A stretch of DNA of 40,283 bases from Purshia tridentata (Eukaryota > Streptophyta > Magnoliopsida > Rosales > Rosaceae). A model generated the notes under the pieces. The model worked only from the letters and a program-made list of their open reading frames with translations, did no database searches and was not told the DNA's origin. Positions 28,653 to 39,177 of this stretch are shown in pieces. The stretch lies in the NCBI GenBank assembly GCA_003254885.1, contig QANT01004584.1:1-40283 (forward strand). Direction: 5' to 3'. Position numbers and translations under genes: made by a program. How positions within the stretch are numbered: the first letter of the stretch is position 1; every line of letters begins with the position of its first letter.

Positions 28653-30104
28653 TTACTCAGTTGCTTTTCGTTTGAGCAAAACAAATAAGTTGATTGATAT
28701 CCCTGATTCGTAGATGGAGGAGGATCCATGAGCTTTCTTGCTTAATGAATCGAAAAGCTCATCTAGTATCTGATCTCCAAAATGCTCCTGAATGATTCTC
28801 CCCATTCCTCCTCTCATGGTGGAGGCGAACACCTTGGGCTGTATCTTTTCATGAGGCAGGTTTTCCATCCTTTCTATACTGAAACATCCATTACCTTCCA
28901 CAATCGCTTCCACTTCTTCAAGAGAAGCGTTATATATTGGTAGATTGAAGGAGTCCACTTTGTCTTCAGCGATGATACCCTACCCAGTAAATTAAATAAA
29001 AGGTCAAATACCAATTAAGTAGCAATCAATCTTGACTTCAAAAAAATATAGGACTGTTTTTTTTCCCCTTTTGAATTGTTAAAATACATGTTACCTATCT
29101 TTTGGTTTAAGCCCAAAAAGAGCAAAATATTAATGTACATTATGTTAGTGCTCTGTGATGCAAATTTGTAAAAGTTACTAAAAGTTCAATAAGCAACAAC
29201 AAGAGAAAATATAAAGAGAAGCTGATAGTTTCATACCTTGTTGGCCATGTCCATTAGGCAGGATCCAAGGAGGTCCATTGTCATGTTGTTAAGAATTTGT
29301 GCATGAGGGGTTCCAATGGGGCGGCCTGGGACAACAATGGCCATCAACCCTCCACACACAATCTCTTGTGCTCTAGCACTTAGAAAGCACTCCATGTCCT
29401 TGGCATATTGAGCTGCATATGCCTTCACAACTTGGTCTGCAGATTTCGAGTAATGAATCCTCCCTTTGTTCCAAGCAGGAGAGTTCATGTCCTCCACCTC
29501 TTTTGGCACTTTGGAAAGACATTGGAGAGAATATGAAGAGTAGACAAAGTGAAGAAAGGCCTTGGGATATAAGCGAGAATAAAAAGAACCCGGCACACCC
29601 ACTGCATAGTATCGCCTGTCTGGAGGGAGGGATCGGAAGAGTTCATTGAAATCGTTTGATGTTTGATCACTGAAAAAAATTTGAAACTCAGGGAGCTGAT
29701 CAGAATTGGGTACTTCTGTTTCTTGGCTTTGATACTTGTGCTCCAGAGCATCAAGTATGTTTTGCACTGCCAGGAATGTGTTAGGCCCAGCAGCGCAGCC
29801 TAAATCTGTAACTCTGAAGGTGTTTGAAGAAGAGAAGATTTTGATATCAAGCTTTTCAAAAACGGCCTCTTTTATCAGTTCTTTAGCAGCATCTATAGCT
29901 TTTCTCTACCAAAAAAAATAAAAAAATATAAGAAACAACAGAAGAAGCTTGAGTTACTTATGTCATTGATCCTCATCAATGTAAAGTATTGAGAGAATAC
30001 TGTGATAAATGAGAGTGAGATATTTGCACCTGAAAGGAGGAGTTTTTGCTATAGCTGTAGAGGCCATCTCCACCATTCATTGGATATGCTACCGATTTTG
30101 CCAT
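28653..30104 (-). CDS. SABATH carboxyl methyltransferase, copy C
   Basis: Same plan: exons (minus) 30104-30030, 29905-29237, 28979-28653; 356 residues. It is very close to copy A in exon 2, with long stretches identical around VPKEVEDMNSPAWNKGRIHY. SAM motif I is DLGCAAGPNT; Gln25 is present; the pocket motif SSYSLQCLSKVP has Cys154 in place of Trp. The second residue is Lys (MAKS against MAES). Intron 2 (29236-28980) is longer than in copy B. A clean TATAAATA lies at 30194-30187, 83 bases upstream of the ATG, the best promoter of the array. All borders are GT-AG and the frame is intact. Confidence 0.92.
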
Positions 30105-30186
30105 CTCTATCTTCTTGTTTCTCTTCTACAATTTTATCTTTTGGATGAATTGTTTCTTTTCCTTAAAGGTGAGTACTCAAGGCCCT

Positions 30187-30194
30187 TATTTATA
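30187..30194 (-). promoter_or_regulatory. TATA box of methyltransferase copy C
   Basis: TATAAATA followed by AGGGCC, in a block conserved upstream of copies A, B, C and the orphan exon. Confidence 0.65.
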
Positions 30195-30419
30195 CCATTC
30201 AAAAATCTTGACCAGAAACCAAAAAGAATATTTCTTCAGGTTCTTGTGGCGGCTGTGAGGTTTAAGTTGGAAATGAAGCCATTAATGGAGTAAGTGTCAG
30301 CAGCTGCATAAAATGTCGGTAGCCACGGCCAAGAAAAGTGTAGAGATTTAGTCTTCAATAAATAATTAACAACACAGCACTAAACTGCAATACAGAACTA
30401 ATATATCTTAATATGTTTG

Positions 30420-31035
30420 TCAGTCAACAATTGGAGGCAATAGCATGTTGTCATCGGCTAATCATGTTGTCATGAGAAAAATATAAATTTAATTAGCATG
30501 TAGTCATTATGTGGTTGGCCTAGAATAGATGGAGTTATAAACTTATAATGTTGCCTTTTAACTCGTCAAGCCTTGCACCTACAAACACAAAACTCATAAT
30601 AACTATTCTTTATTGTGTATAGCACACGGAATCAAGCTAAATCCATGGAGCTTATGATGTTGCCTAGAACACTAGATGTGCTCAGAAATGCACAAACTAT
30701 ATATCTTGCAACCTGAGTAGATAAGAAGCTCAGTTCATCTCTCCCTGTCTCGTGCAAACTTGGGTATGAACTCAAATCTTATGGAGTACCTCTCACTATG
30801 ATTTGCCAAATTTCTTGCTAAATTAATCAAAGAGGTTGTCTATATTCTCATATCCGAAATGCTCCAAATCCCTCCATGCCAGCACTGAAAGATTGTACTT
30901 TTGCGAATCAAATCAGCAATAATAAAGATGTCCAAGAAATCACGAAATCATACAATAGAAAAAAAAATACAACAATAAGACTAAAGAAAATTCAACTAAA
31001 ACTTCACAGATACCAAAACAGTACATATGTTCAAA
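30420..31035. other. spacer between copies C and D, containing an exon relic
   Basis: AT-rich; it includes the decayed third-exon fragment annotated separately at 30803-30893. Nothing else recognised. Confidence 0.5.
30803..30893 (-). pseudogene. decayed SABATH exon 3 relic
   Basis: About 90 bases align by eye to the part of exon 3 that codes GMERTIQEHFGDEILDELFD in copy A. Shared words include CAAATTTCTTGC, AATCAAAGAG and AAATGCTCC (plus strand). Read on the minus strand it gives DNLFD-stop-FSKKFG where the paralogue has DELFDSLGKKFE, and the frame is shifted further upstream. There is no exon 1 or 2 nearby. It is an old, dead array member. Confidence 0.7.
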
Positions 31036-32583
31036 TCAATTCGCCTTGCGTCTAAGCACAACAATAAATTGAACTGCCTGCTCTGACTCAAAGATGTAGG
31101 GGTGCTCTTCAAGTTTCTTATGATACAAGTCGAAGAGCTCATTTAAGATTTCTTCTCCAAATTGGTGCTTGAGGAGTCCCTCTAAAACAGCTCTCATATG
31201 AGATACAAAGACTAGGGTTTCTGACGCAGTGTCATCTATCTTAACATGAGTTAAGATTTTCATTCCTTCCACGCTAAAACATCCATTTTGTTCTACAGCA
31301 CCTTCCATTTCTTGGGGAGACATGTAATACATAGGTATATTAAAAGAATCTACTTTCTCTTCAGGAACAACTCCCTGCATAAACCAAAATACATAGCAGC
31401 CAAAAAAATGTCTTGTGCAATCAAACATAAAGCAACAATAATTGTAAAATCAAATGCGACTTGAAATTTTGCAATTGTTACATGGTTCTCTATCTTGTTG
31501 CATTATTTGGCTTCGTAAAGATCATAATGAACTAGCTATACATGGTAGGATAGTATCAAAATTAGTGTAGTGGATCCTTGCTTACCTTTCTAGCCAAGTC
31601 CATGAGGCAAGACCCTAAAAGTTGTACGGTCACATTTGCCGGAGAATGAGAATGAGGGATACCATTGGGGCGGCATGGAATGATAAGTACCATCAGTCCT
31701 CCAAACACAATCTCCTGTGCCCTGGCATGCAGGAAGCACCCCATGTCCTCAGCATATTGAGCTTCATAAGCCCTTACTACTTCATCTGTGGAATTTGAGT
31801 AATGGATTCGTCCTTTATTCCAAGCAGGACTGTTTTTGTCCACTACCTCTTTTGGTACTCTTGAAAGCCAATGAATGGTAATAGAAGAGTGAAAAAAGTG
31901 AATGGAAGCATTAGGAAAGATGCGACCATAGAAAGAACCAGGCACACCCACGGCATAGTATCGCCTGTTCGGAGGAAGGGATTTGAAGAGCATGTTAAAA
32001 TCGTTTATAGTATTATCATTAAAGAAAACTTGAAATTCAGGGATGTGGGAATTCAGCCCTTGGCTTCGATACTTGAACTCCACAGCTTCAAGTACGTTTT
32101 CAACCGCAAAAAATGTATTAGGCCCAACAGAGAAACCCAAATCTGCAATGTGAAAGGTGTTGGAAGATAACAAGATTTCTATGTCAAGCTTTTCTGCAAT
32201 TTCTTTGTTTATAAGTACTTTAGTAGCATTCACAGCTCTTCTCTGCAGAAGCAGAGATTTAGTATACAAATAATAGATCCAGAACAGAATTAAATGAGCT
32301 AAACTATCAATATACATGGTTTTTGTAGACCTCTTTAGATCTATATTTTATGTTTGCAAATCCAAGATAAAGCCTTTTTAACCACAAAAAAATTGGCTGT
32401 AAAGGCTTGGCTACTGTTTCATCAAATTCCTACAATAATTACAATGTAGCAACTCCATTCATAGTAAAAGATTAAATACTAAAGAAGAATCTGGTAAGTG
32501 GAGTTCTTGGCATAGCTGTTGGGTCCATCTCCACTGTTCAGAGGATATGCTTCAGAGAATTTACTGCTTTCCTCTGCTGCCAT
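31036..32583 (-). pseudogene. SABATH methyltransferase, copy D, full-length but with a damaged intron 1 donor
   Basis: Exons (minus): 32583-32491, 32242-31586, 31374-31036, which would give 362 residues. It is a diverged branch (exon 3 GVVPEEKVDSFNIPMYYMSP). Exon 1 ends NSTYQ with the conserved Gln31, but the next bases are ATTCTT: the intron begins AT, not GT. Reading on meets a stop four codons later, and a GT 11 bases downstream does not restore frame. SAM motif I reads DLGFSVGPNT, with Phe68 in place of Cys. The pocket keeps Trp156 but the context is changed (SSITIHWLSRVP). No stop or frameshift lies in exons 2 or 3. A SINE-like insertion begins about 90 bases upstream of the ATG. It may be a recent pseudogene or use a non-canonical splice site; only the donor decides. 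Confidence 0.75.
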
Positions 32584-32665
32584 TTCTCTCTCTGCTTCAG
32601 AAATCATTGAATTTATGGGTTACTCTTTTCTTGTTTCTTTTTTCTTTTAAAGACAGCGACAGATC

Positions 32666-33065
32666 CATTTCACTAGATCCTCTCCTCTTCAACCAACGAA
32701 AGTTGGCTTGAGTGGAAGGGGCTCTGGTCGCTTAAGCAAGTGGTCTCATGTTCGAGCCCTTGTGGATGCAGAAAACTTTCTTGGGAGAGGTCCCCGCCTT
32801 TGGCGCCTGACCGTACCTCGAGGGATTAGTCCTAGGCGCAAGCCACATTTCACTAGATCCTCTCCTCTTCAACCAACGAAGGTTGGCCTGAGTGGAAGGG
32901 GCTCTGGTCGCTTAAGCAAGTGGTCTCATGTTCGAGTCCTTGTGGATGCAAAAAACTTTCTTGGGAGAGGTCCCCGCCTTTGGCGCCTAACCGTACCTCG
33001 AGGGATTAGTCCTAGGCGCAAGCCTAGGGATACCCTGGGAAACCAAAAAAGATCCTCTCCTCTTC
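32666..33065. mobile_element. tRNA-derived SINE-like element with target-site duplication and internal 179-bp tandem duplication
   Basis: GATCCTCTCCTCTTC occurs at 32676-32690 and again at 33051-33065, right after an A-rich tail (CCAAAAAA): a 15-bp target-site duplication. The element body (32871-33050 in the complete copy) has RNA polymerase III-like boxes: A-box-like TGGCCTGAGTGG (32884-32895) and B-box-like TGTTCGAGTCC (32929-32939). Bases 32666-32844 are repeated at 32846-33024 with five mismatches, all transitions, so flank plus most of the element duplicated in tandem after insertion. The duplicated unit carries a third copy of the target site at 32856-32870. No intact tRNA cloverleaf is present. 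Confidence 0.7.
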
Positions 33066-33521
33066 TCTTGTTCTGAGCCGTTCATCTTTGTCAAGCATAA
33101 TCCAACGCCCTTTCAATAGCCACTTCATCAAAACATAATAAAGTACATCTCATTTATTACCCTTACTAAATTTTACAATTCCTAATATATCCTTCTCGCA
33201 AACAGGAAATGTCTATGGTGGGGTGGTGTTGTGCAAGGCAAACTGATTCTCTTTTTTATTTATTTTTCTTTTTAAAGAAAAGGACAGATTCATTTCATAC
33301 ATATACATACATCAGATTTATCGTTTGTTTCATATTGATGTGTCTATATTTGCTTAGATGGACTGCCATTATAATTTCAATCCACATGTAATTGTGTTTT
33401 GAGCCAAAGGTTTTCAAACGTGATTGAAATAAGAAGCACAGTCTCTCTCAGGCGAGGATTGTATCTCTCTCCTGCTTATTATAGGAGTGCAGAAATTTTA
33501 CATGTCAGCAATGGCTTCAAA
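33066..33521. other. spacer between the SINE-like element and copy E
   Basis: AT-rich, with no recognisable gene or element; probably the old 3' flank of copy E and promoter-distal flank of copy D. Confidence 0.5.
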
Positions 33522-33863
33522 TCAATTTGCCTTGCGTTTAAGAACGACAAGAAAGTTAATTGCCTGCCCCGACTCAACGTTGGTGGGTTGCTCTTCCAGT
33601 TTTCTACGATATAAGCAGAAGAGCTCATCTAAGATTTCTTCTCCAAAGTGCAGCTTGATGAGACCCTCCATTGCAGCTCTAACGTGAGATGCAATCAGTT
33701 GGGTACTTTTAGCGACAGTGTCAAATGCCACGACATGAGGTAAGTTTTCCATAATCTTGATGCTAAAACATCCATTTCGTTCTACACAAGCTTCGAGTTC
33801 TTGGGGAGACATGTAATACATAGGTATGCTAAATGAGTCTACTTTCTCTTCACTAACTACTCC
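33522..33863 (-). pseudogene. SABATH methyltransferase, copy E, third exon only
   Basis: 113 codons plus stop, beginning after a CAG acceptor at 33864 with GVVSEEKVDSFSIPMYYMSP and ending VVLKRKAN. It is closest to exon 3 of copy D. About 150 bases of intron 2 upstream (to about 34020) also align with copy D, including ACATGGTTCTCTAT. There the homology stops and unrelated AT-rich repeat DNA begins. No exon 1 or 2 exists upstream, so the 5' two thirds of the gene are missing. The remaining exon has no stop or frameshift, so the truncation looks fairly recent. Confidence 0.85.
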
Positions 33864-34059
33864 CTGCATAGAGAAAAAACACATGGCATCCGTAAGGACA
33901 AAAATATCTTCCTCAATTCAACATAAAGCAATCCAATTGCTTTTACATGGTTCTCTATTTTTTGGCATGCATGCTTCCCTATCTTGTGGCATTAATTGGA
34001 TTTTCACAGATCAAGAATTCGTGCTAATACAGTTCAATTAGAGAAATTTCATCTTCCAT

Positions 34060-34145
34060 TTCTGAATGTAATTTCGATTTCGTTGGATATTTCGATGGAA
34101 ATTTCGACGGAAATTTCGATGGAAATTTCGACCGAATTTCGATTT
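34060..34145. repeat. AAATTTCG-type tandem array, left
   Basis: Four to five units of about 13 bases, GGAAATTTCGATG and variants, clearest at 34097-34136. Similar words recur at 35325-35530. Confidence 0.75.
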
Positions 34146-35069
34146 CGTTAGGGTTTAGACAAAAACGACGGAAATTGTTATCAAACAATGTAAATTTTGA
34201 ATAAAACTTTACCATATGCTTATTTAACATATTATCTATTACATTTATAAAAAACATTGAAGGAATCAAATCATATTGTAGGTTTCATGTAATATAAGGT
34301 GAATATAATGAGCGCTAGAGGTAAATTCTATTAGAAAAATGCTACTCTAATTAATATAATATCTCAAATTTATTTATATTACAATACTAAATTATGAATT
34401 AAATAAGTATCCAATATCACATATATAGTATAGGGTATAGGTTATATAGTATATGGTATATGATTTAGAGTATAGAGTATAGGGTACAAGGTTAGAGGGC
34501 TTTAGGGTATTTTAAATTTGTTTTTATATGAAATTTATTATATAAATTATAAAGATATATATCTAATTGCCTATTAAATTATAAAACATATATCAATTAA
34601 AACATATGTAACTATGTAATGTTAGTTTTAGTATAAGGTTTTTATTAAACTAGTTTGGTTTAAATTTTATGTTGAGTGTGTTTGTAATTAAACTAGTTAA
34701 TAGAATTAATACCCATAAATTATATTATTCTAAAAAAAACTGCATAAATTATATATATTTTTTAAAAATAAGTTTATAATGTTTATTTTATATTAATTTT
34801 TGATACTCTAAATTCCTAAAACTCTAACAAAAAAAATATAAGCTAACTTCCTGCATGTGATTCGAACACAAACCTAGTGAATTAAGAGCCTATGAGTCTA
34901 TGACTCACCAAATTGTGTTGACTTACTTTCTCAAACATTATATTTATACCCTACCTAATAAACTAATTTTTTTAATCACTTAGCTAACCGGCTACCAACA
35001 TGGCAACATATGATACAATCATACAACCCTAGCCTTTCATTCTTTCTCAAGCTGCGCCGCAAGAGGTTC

Positions 35070-35104
<35 letters not shown>

Positions 35105-35324
35105 CTCTCTCATCTGTCTCTCCCCTCTCTGTCTTGCATCTCTCCCTTATCTCTTTCTAGGTTTTTTGATGTGGCTGGCAGCGTGAGGGAAGGGGTGAGA
35201 AAGAGTCGCGAAGGTGAGCAGGGGTCTGGGATTTTGGCTGGGTGATGGGTGAGAGAGTGAGAGAGAGAAAGAGAGTGTTCTGAAATCTGAACAAGATGAA
35301 GCAAAAAATTGGGTTTGGTGTAAA
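34146..35324. other. AT-rich repetitive DNA between the two AAATTTCG arrays
   Basis: It contains a degenerate TATAGGGTATAG-like series (about 34425-34500), low-complexity AT sequence, and CT microsatellites (about 35066-35158). There is no open frame of note. The flanking arrays suggest it may be the body of a non-autonomous transposon; no terminal inverted repeats were proven. Confidence 0.4.
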
Positions 35325-35530
35325 ATTCGTTGAAATTTAGACGAAATTTCTTTGAAATTTCGACAAATTTCGCCGATAATTTTCCAAATTTTACCTGAGA
35401 GTGACTGGAAATTTCAGCCGAAATTATGACGAAATTTTCGAAATTTACCCGAAAACTATTTAGAATGTGAGTTTCGTTTCGAACCTTAAGAAAAACGATA
35501 ATTTCGGCGAAATTTCGCCGAAATTATCGA
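35325..35530. repeat. AAATTTCG-type array, right, ending in a perfect 34-bp palindrome
   Basis: Many GAAATTTCG/CGAAATTT words, then 35496-35529, a perfect palindrome whose left half is CGATAATTTCGGCGAAA. The array mirrors the left one at 34060-34145. Confidence 0.75.
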
Positions 35531-36074
35531 TATTACACTCACTGCTTATTGGATTAATTAATTAATATGCGGACCTGTCAAGAGGAGAAAAAAAATTAAT
35601 AAAGTATTGAGTTAGAATGGTGAGTGTGAGGAAACCATGGCCATGCCAATGAAGTTAACCTTGGGACTTCATTAGGCCTTGGCAATGGGCCGGGCCGGAC
35701 AAGCCCGGCCCTAAGTTTTCAAGCTCGGGCCGGGCTCGGGCTTGTAGCATATGAGCCCAATAGGGCTTTAGGGCCCGGTCGGGCCGGGCCCGGGCCTCAG
35801 TGCACATGTTCGCAGCCCACCAGTGGGCCTCGGGCCAATAGGCCAAAATTGGGCCGGGCCGGGTAGGCCCGATTGGGCTGCCCAAAATGGGCCTTTTTGT
35901 TCAACTGTTGCAGGTCAACAGTGGGTCGGGCCTGGCTTTTTTTTGTTCTAAGTTTTAACTTTGTACAATAGATACCAATTCAATGTTTAAAAATCAAAAT
36001 TCAGAATCCAAAAGGTATAGAAGGCTCAAATTGATAATAAACAACAAGAGGGGGAAATGCATCACTATAGAATG

Positions 36075-36160
36075 TGTACATCCCAACTAGGTTGGCACCT
36101 ACACACCCATCTATCATTTGCATTTCACATGTACATCCCAACTAGGTTGGCACATACACA
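36075..36160. repeat. 31-bp direct repeat in the hAT 3' region
   Basis: ACATCCCAACTAGGTTGGCA with flanks occurs at 36075-36105 and 36130-36160 with one mismatch; period 55. Confidence 0.8.
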
Positions 36161-36325
36161 ACCCTCAAAAACCTAATATTTTATTGAATTAATGCCAATA
36201 ATACAAGTTACAATTCTGGGCAGTCCACAAATTAAAAACTAAGTACTATGAAGTCCTCAATCCTTATGGAGTTTACAAATTATAAAATCAGCAAGTTAGA
36301 AACTTAAAAAATATGCAGCCTAGAC

Positions 36326-38506
36326 CTAAGTTGATGATGCAGTAGGGGAATGGCTCTCTTCAACAAGGAACTCGGTTCTTGATAGCTTGATGTTCATTAA
36401 TTCCTCTGCACAGTCTTCATCTTGAGCAGCGTCTTGCATTCTTGCTTCAGCTAAGCGCTAATCTTTAACACAGATTAGTGCTTCTATGGTGTTTGGACTC
36501 AAGCTAGCCCTCTTCTCACTCACCACTCTACCACCTGCACTAAAAGCAGCTTCAGATGCTACACTTGTAGCTGGAATAGTTAGTAAATCACGAGCCATGA
36601 TGGAAAGCACAGGATACTATGTATCATGTGACTTCCACCATCCCAAAACAGAAAATGTAGACTTATTAACATCATCTAAAACTGGTGCATCAAGATAATA
36701 TTGCAAATCAGAAGTAGAACTTAAAGAGGACTGAACAACCTTAGCCATTTTCAAGGCTCTCATACCACTATTTTGAAATGCAGGAAGAGAAACTAGTTCA
36801 GAACTACCAGAATTATGGGTGATTTCAGAAGAGACATGTGAGGATGCAGCAGGCACATGTGACTTGTAATATTCATACAATTGAAACAAAGAAGACATAA
36901 TGCCATCAACCTTAACCATAATTTCATCTTGGCTACAACCAATAAGTTTTAACCATGTACCAATTGCCCAAAGTTTGAACCTAGGATCCATAACAGTTGC
37001 AAAACAAAATACTTTCGGAAAATTTTCCCAATATTTATCAAATTTAGTCTTCATTGCAGCCACAGCAGTTTTAAATAAATCAATATGAGAATATGATTGA
37101 AATGCACATAAGATATCAACTAAACATGTTAGCACACGACTAGAAGTAGGATAATACACACCAGATAAAATTTTGGTGGAAGAATAAAAAATCTTTAAGA
37201 AACTACATACAAACTGAGCAACAAGCCAATCATGTTCAGTTGGAATATGCAAACTTGTACTTCTAAAAGATTGATGCAGTGCTTGAACATATCTATGCAA
37301 GGCAGCCTTATATTTAATTGCTACTTCTAACAGTTCATATGTGGAATTCCACCTATGAGGAACATCATTATCTATGTTTCTTTTATCCAAACGAACATCA
37401 ACACAACATTTTTTCCAAAGTTCATGTCTCTTATTAGAAGAATTCAAACTACGGACAATTGCAACAATTTTCTCAACAGAAGGACCCAAAATAGTCAAAC
37501 CATCTTGCACAATCAAGTTCATAACATGAGCACAGCAACGCACATGAAATATTTGTTTAGGAACATCATCAACCATAAGAAATAAAGGCAGCAACTCAGC
37601 AACTACATCATTATTTGAAGCATTGTCTAGTGTAATTGAAAATATTTTATTGTGGATATGCCAAGAGTTGAGTTCCTCACTTATATGACTTGAAAGTGAC
37701 TCTCCAATATGTGGATACTCAATCATTTTAAAACAAATAATTCTTTTATTTAACTTCCAGTCAGAATCAATGAAGTGAGCAGTTAATGACATAAAACCAA
37801 GTTTCTGTCTAGAAGACCAAACATCAGAAGTCAAACAAATTCTGCCTTCATATTTTTCAAAATAAGACAGCAACTGATATTTCCCTTCAACAAACAGTTT
37901 CATAACATCCCTTTTACAAGTTGTGGCAGAAATGCCTTTATATTGTAGAGTAAAGCCTCTTTGAATCATTCCTTTAAAATCATGTTTTTCCACAAAAGTA
38001 AATGGTAATTCTACCCTAATTATAAAATCAGCAACTTCTTTTCGAGCATTTTCCTCATCATAAACAAAAAGTGACATATTACCACCAGAACTAGATTGAA
38101 AAATCATTTGGTTGCCCATATTAGCTTTTTGAAATTCAAGATGCTTCTTATAATGACGAGTTAAATGAGTAGTACCACCACCAGAACCACCAGTTAAATG
38201 CTTCTTACAAAAAGTGCATTTAGCTTTTACAACAGACTCACCATTTTTAATTTCAATTATTTTTTCAAACCAGGTCCATACTTCACTTCTACCAGATTTA
38301 GTTTTAGAACTAAGGTCAGTAATAGGGACAACTGGGGGTTGAGCAGGGACAACTGGGGATTCACTTTCAATTTCAGGAACACTTGGAATTGGGGGTTTAC
38401 GAACAGGTGGGGGTCTAGAGTGAGGTGTGGTTGGGGGGGAACCAATGGATTCAGGGATGTCTACCATACTAGGCTCGGGTTGACTAGTACTACTAGGCTA
38501 AGACAT
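36326..38506 (-). pseudogene. hAT transposase with BED zinc finger, inactivated by stops
   Basis: The open part is 38467-36617 (616 residues). It shows an N-terminal Pro-rich region, a BED zinc finger (C84, C87, then HLTRH at 101-105), an RNase H-like core with LTSDVWSS and ITLDNASNND as likely acidic-residue blocks, and CCAHVMNLIVQDG and DVPHRWNSTYE as family motifs. After LGWWKSHDT a TAG (36619-36617) interrupts the hAT dimerisation domain, but the same frame continues with YPVLS, ASEAAFSAGG and KRASLSP to a second TAG (36460-36458, in place of the Trp usual at KDW) and a final stop at 36328-36326. Upstream, an in-frame ATG at 38506 is followed two codons later by TAG (38500-38498). So there are three in-frame nonsense codons and no frameshift: a recently dead autonomous-type element. 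Confidence 0.88.
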
Positions 38507-38546
38507 CAAATAGAAACTCAAAAACTCAAAATTCAAAAATTGGTTA

Positions 38547-38750
38547 ACACAAAAACTCAGCAACCACACAAATCAAAAACCCAACAGCCACACAAATCAG
38601 AAACTCCGCAACCACATAATTCAGAAACTCAGCAACCATATAATTCAAAAACTCAGCAACCACACAATTCAAAAACTCAGCAACCACACAAATTAGAAAC
38701 CCAGCAACCACACAAATCAGAAACTTAAAACCACACAAACCAGAAACCAC
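38547..38750. repeat. 24-bp minisatellite upstream of the transposase
   Basis: About eight units of AACTCAGCAACCACACAA and variants with period near 24, hence open in some frames without being a gene. Confidence 0.8.
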
Positions 38751-39177
38751 TCACTCACAGTACCAGCACCACAGCAAGCACCAGCACAGCCACACAGGAC
38801 AGCATCACAACAAGCTATCTTTTGCAACCCTAAAAAACAACAGAAAAGACATTGTTAGTGTAAAAAAAACACACGTTAAAAAAAAAAAAACAAAGGGAGA
38901 CATGGGGTAGGGGCTTACAGACTTACAGACTTGTGGTGGGCTGTGTAGATGCCAGTAACCCAGGTTGCAAAAGAGCTTGCGGTGGAGTCGCTGGTGCGAT
39001 CTATGAAGGTGGGTTTGCTGGAGTATGGAGTGTGGAGTGTGGAGGGTGGAGATTTGTGGGTTTTAAAGATTTCTAGGTTTGAGTCTTAGAACCCAGAAAT
39101 CGAGAGTTTGAGAGATTGAGAGCTGAGAAAGTGAGTCTTTGAGAGTGAGAGATTTGAGAGTTTCACTATTTCATAGA

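Noticed and set aside
32708..32760. tRNA-like segment with TTCGAGCC
   Set aside because: A and B box-like words are present but no cloverleaf folds and the unit repeats at 32888; better explained as a SINE head.
32708..33076. 122-codon open frame over the SINE-like element
   Set aside because: It is only the tandem repeat read in an open frame; the peptide repeats itself and matches no family.
35655..35885. 76-codon minus-strand frame rich in Pro, Ala and Arg
   Set aside because: GC-rich subterminal repeats of the hAT element, not a gene.
38198..38728. 176-codon plus-strand frame with TQQPHKSE repeats
   Set aside because: Opposite strand of the transposase N-terminus plus the 24-bp minisatellite; no independent coding signal.
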